DNA from: Rostratula benghalensis
Lineage: Eukaryota; Chordata; Aves; Charadriiformes; Rostratulidae
Assembly: GCA_013399305.1 (NCBI GenBank)
Contig: VXAI01000095.1
Location: 1,814,352 to 1,878,351, forward strand
Direction of reading: 5' to 3'
DNA length: 64,000 nucleotides
Position numbers and translations under genes: made by a program. The notes under the pieces are model-generated. The model had not been told where the DNA came from. It did not search any database and saw only the letters and a program-made list of their open reading frames with translations. Below are positions 61,501 through 64,000 of the stretch, one piece after another (within the stretch, counting starts at the first letter, position 1; every line of letters begins with the position of its first letter).

Positions 61501-63329
61501 GCTCTGAAAGGACGCGTGTGCAGCACTCGGAGGCTGCCATGCAAGGCTGAAGGATATCAGATATCAGCACAGCACGTTCAGGCTTGTTGGCTCAGACCAC
61601 GAGGAGCACAGAGCAAAAGACAGCTCTTGGCAGGCTGAGCTTACATGATAAGGTCATTGGAAAGACAAGTGATGCTTTCATCAACCTGCTTTTCCCCAGT
61701 ATCAGCACCAGCTTGAGCAAGAGCTCACTTTGTGCTCCTGTAATGTACTGCGCTCTGTGTAGTGCCAAGGACAAAAGCTTCCTCAGAAATACATGGAAGC
61801 TGTGTTTTTCCAACCAGTGTGTCAGGCCCAAACGCCCATCCTTCTTGGCCCTGTCAGGTTCCAGTTTTGAACCATTAAATGGCACCTTTTGCAAGAATTA
61901 CATTCCCTCGTGGCCACTGGCACCTCTCCAGCAGAAAGGAGAACAGGCAGTAGTTACTGTATCTGCTCCTTCCTAACAGTTATAATTTACCTTTTGGACA
62001 TCTCATGGTTGCGCTGCACATGCTAATTATTCTGGAGTTCATCAGTTCTGGAAGCTGCCTGAAGTCTGGGGTGATGGGTTGGTAGCAGCAGCCAAACTCT
62101 CACTGTCCTAAATGGAGTTTGTGGCTCTGAATTCAGCTTCTTGGAAAGGTAGGGTTGGCTGTTTGCTGTCCTTTCACCAAGAGCCTTTTTGGCCCTGGCA
62201 CCATTAACAGATGGGCCGAGGTGCAATGCCTCAGCTAAACATTGTCCACAGAGTGCCCTGGACACTGCCTAGAGCTCTCTGAGAACATCTGAAGGGAACA
62301 ACATGCGCTGGCAGGGCTTACGGGCTCCGGCAATTGGGGATTGCAAACACATGCTTCAGCTATGCAAGAAATCTTTGACTTGTTCTGAATGTGATTCTGC
62401 CTGGGTTTCTTCCCAGGAACATTCCTGTTCTTCACAATTTACCAGTTGCAGGACGGGAGAAGGCAGGGGGAGGGATTTTAAGAGCAAAGGAGAGGAAAGG
62501 GAACAAATCTTACAGTGCTTTCCCCAGCCAAATTCCTCCAGAAGGACAGGGTGTGGAATATGGACTCCAGAATTTGGCACAATCCCAAGAAAATGTGCTG
62601 CAAAATTAAAACCACTTTTAATTAGTCATTCATTTTTATATGAAGAATAAGTCTCTGTTTTTCTGAAGTAATTCAGTGTCTGCTATCGCATAAACCAGGC
62701 AGCCCCTGCCAAACGGTGCTGCGTGATAGAAGGCAAGCACAGAACTAGGTCTCTGAGCAAAGACACGTTATCTCCTCCAGGAGACAGCAGTGCTGCTCAG
62801 ATCTGCATTCTGGTTCCTGAGATAAAAGTCTCATTCCTAAGAGTCACAGCGTACGTGAGAGCATTGCAAATGTAATCCTCGTAGGTGGGAGTAATTTGAT
62901 GTCTGAGCTGGAGACGAATGATGAAGCCGGGTCTTTATTAGAACACCTGATGTGTTACAAACAGGAGAAAAACCTTGTGAGGGTGGAGGTGAGAGCTGTG
63001 CTTCTGCCACAGAAGAAGTCGGGGTGCAGGGTACCCAGCACCTCACACCCCGACTCAGTGGGATGACAAATCCCTCTTCTTGTTGCAGGCACCAAAAGGG
63101 TCCCACCTGGGGAGAGCCACAGGCCACAGTGTCTGCTGCTTGCTGTGGCCATTCAGAGGGATGGGCTAGGTGGGGGCTGCTGGGATGGGTGTTACATCGG
63201 GGGTGACCCTTGAATAAGGAAGGCGTAGGCCATATCCAGGTTGGGTTGCCCCTGAGCCAGGGACTCCCCTGTGGATAAAGCTGTGAAGCTGGCTGTCAGC
63301 CGAGTCTCAGGGCTGCTCCCGTGCTGCAG

Positions 63330-63353
63330 CACAGGCACTGGCACAGGCACAGG
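63330..63353. repeat. Short hexamer repeat (GGCACA-like)
   Basis: Four GGCACA/GGCACT units. On the - strand they would read as a Pro-Val-type dipeptide run in a short open frame that has no other support. Confidence 0.8.
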
Positions 63354-64000
63354 CTTTCTTCTTCCCAGATGTGACCACCTAAACCGTCCCACTCGTTCCT
63401 GAGAGTGTTAAGTTTCAGCCCAGGACCCTTCCAGAGCAGTCAAGTAGCTCTCCTCTGTGGAGTTGCCCATGGCTAAGCTTGGAACCTGCTGAGCCAGACA
63501 ATCCTGCTTCCAGCAGCAGAACCCATTAAAAGTGGCAAGGTGTAACCCAATGCTACCAAACGTGCACTCAGAGTAACCTCTGTAGTTCAATTAACTATAT
63601 TAAGTACATGCCTATAATTAATCTAATTTAACTGAGGCTTTCTTCCCTGCATTGCGTGCCTACTGTATCAACCTCTTCAAGTTATTGCTGTGTATATAAT
63701 TCAATCAAATGTACACACAGTACCCACAGAAGATTAGTCACTCCAGACACCAGGGAGAGTATTATTTTGTTGTATTTGGCTCATACTTCTGCCTTAACAC
63801 AGGGGGTAACTTCACTGAAATTGGTTATGCTACATTAGTCCAAAAACCAGAGCAAAGCCCAGCATTTATAAATTATTTGCAACAGAGGCAATTTCTGTAA
63901 TGCCATGTCTTCAACGTGGATGTGGTTTGCTACAGCTGCCTTTCCACACTCCCCCTATGAAACACTCAAATAAAGATAGAAAGGAATACTCATCTTTTTT

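Larger units (their letters stand above)
56246..64000. other. Intergenic, no gene recognised
   Basis: Contains a T16 tract (58408-58423), a tandem 13-mer ACCATGCTTCCCC (58528-58553), a doubled GATATCA (61553-61566), a GGCACA-type hexamer repeat (about 63330-63353) and an AATAAA at 63969-63974 close to the window end. The longest open frames (58341-58982, 213 codons; 60915-61478 on the - strand, 187 codons) are low in family signal, and the opposite strand is open over much of each. Sequence is somewhat GC-richer from 60.6 to 63.5 kb, but no exon pair with splice sites could be supported. Confidence 0.55.

Noticed and set aside
63969..63974. AATAAA near the window end as the 3' end of a further gene
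   Set aside because: No exon or coding signal precedes it in this window; the hexamer alone is common in AT-rich DNA.
1..64000. CRISPR arrays, bacterial operons, phage or retroviral genes
   Set aside because: No regularly spaced direct repeats, no dense coding, and no gag, pol or env wording other than CR1-type LINE sequence were seen.

Overview
This is vertebrate nuclear DNA, almost certainly from a bird. The evidence is large introns with GT-AG splice sites, long gene-poor AT-rich stretches, and 5'-truncated CR1 LINE copies of the avian type, with no mammalian Alu, L1 or B elements seen. The species cannot be told from the window.

The one gene I can support is the 3' part of ADAMTS17, a secreted metalloprotease of the extracellular matrix, on the + strand. 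Seven coding exons (1815-1972, 6071-6230, 7939-8074, 20781-20985, 25786-25938, 41555-41732, 44645-44796) join in one open frame with matching intron phases (0, 1, 2, 0, 0, 1) and consensus splice sites. They encode about 380 C-terminal residues: the end of the spacer domain, four thrombospondin type-1 repeats and a PLAC domain, followed by a TAA stop. The protease domain and promoter lie upstream of the window. The assignment to ADAMTS17 rather than its closest paralogue ADAMTS19 rests on my knowledge of the two proteins.

Layout: 1-1814 is the end of an upstream intron; 1815-44796 carries the seven exons with introns of 1.7 to 15.6 kb; 44797 to about 48415 is the probable 3' UTR, ending near an AATAAA at 48394; about 48.4-64 kb is intergenic, and I recognise no gene there. 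From memory of human 15q26.3, the 3' side of ADAMTS17 faces the LYSMD4/MEF2A interval, so a long gene-free stretch is not surprising.

The introns and UTR hold repeats of several ages: a fairly young sense CR1 (8881-9686), an antisense CR1 3' end (22337-22835), a short older one (5427-5545), a very eroded CR1-type reverse-transcriptase fragment over 1 kb long (about 12500-13735), an old CR1-type 3' end inside the 3' UTR (about 47437-47520), and several copies of an old short palindromic repeat family. There is one 20-N assembly gap (18392-18411), directly after an (ATT)n tract.

I found no new multi-gene system. The best leads are a cluster of three miR-101 seed matches in the distal 3' UTR, the eroded CR1 fragment, the palindromic repeat family, and one antisense exon-like open segment in an intron (14624-14885).
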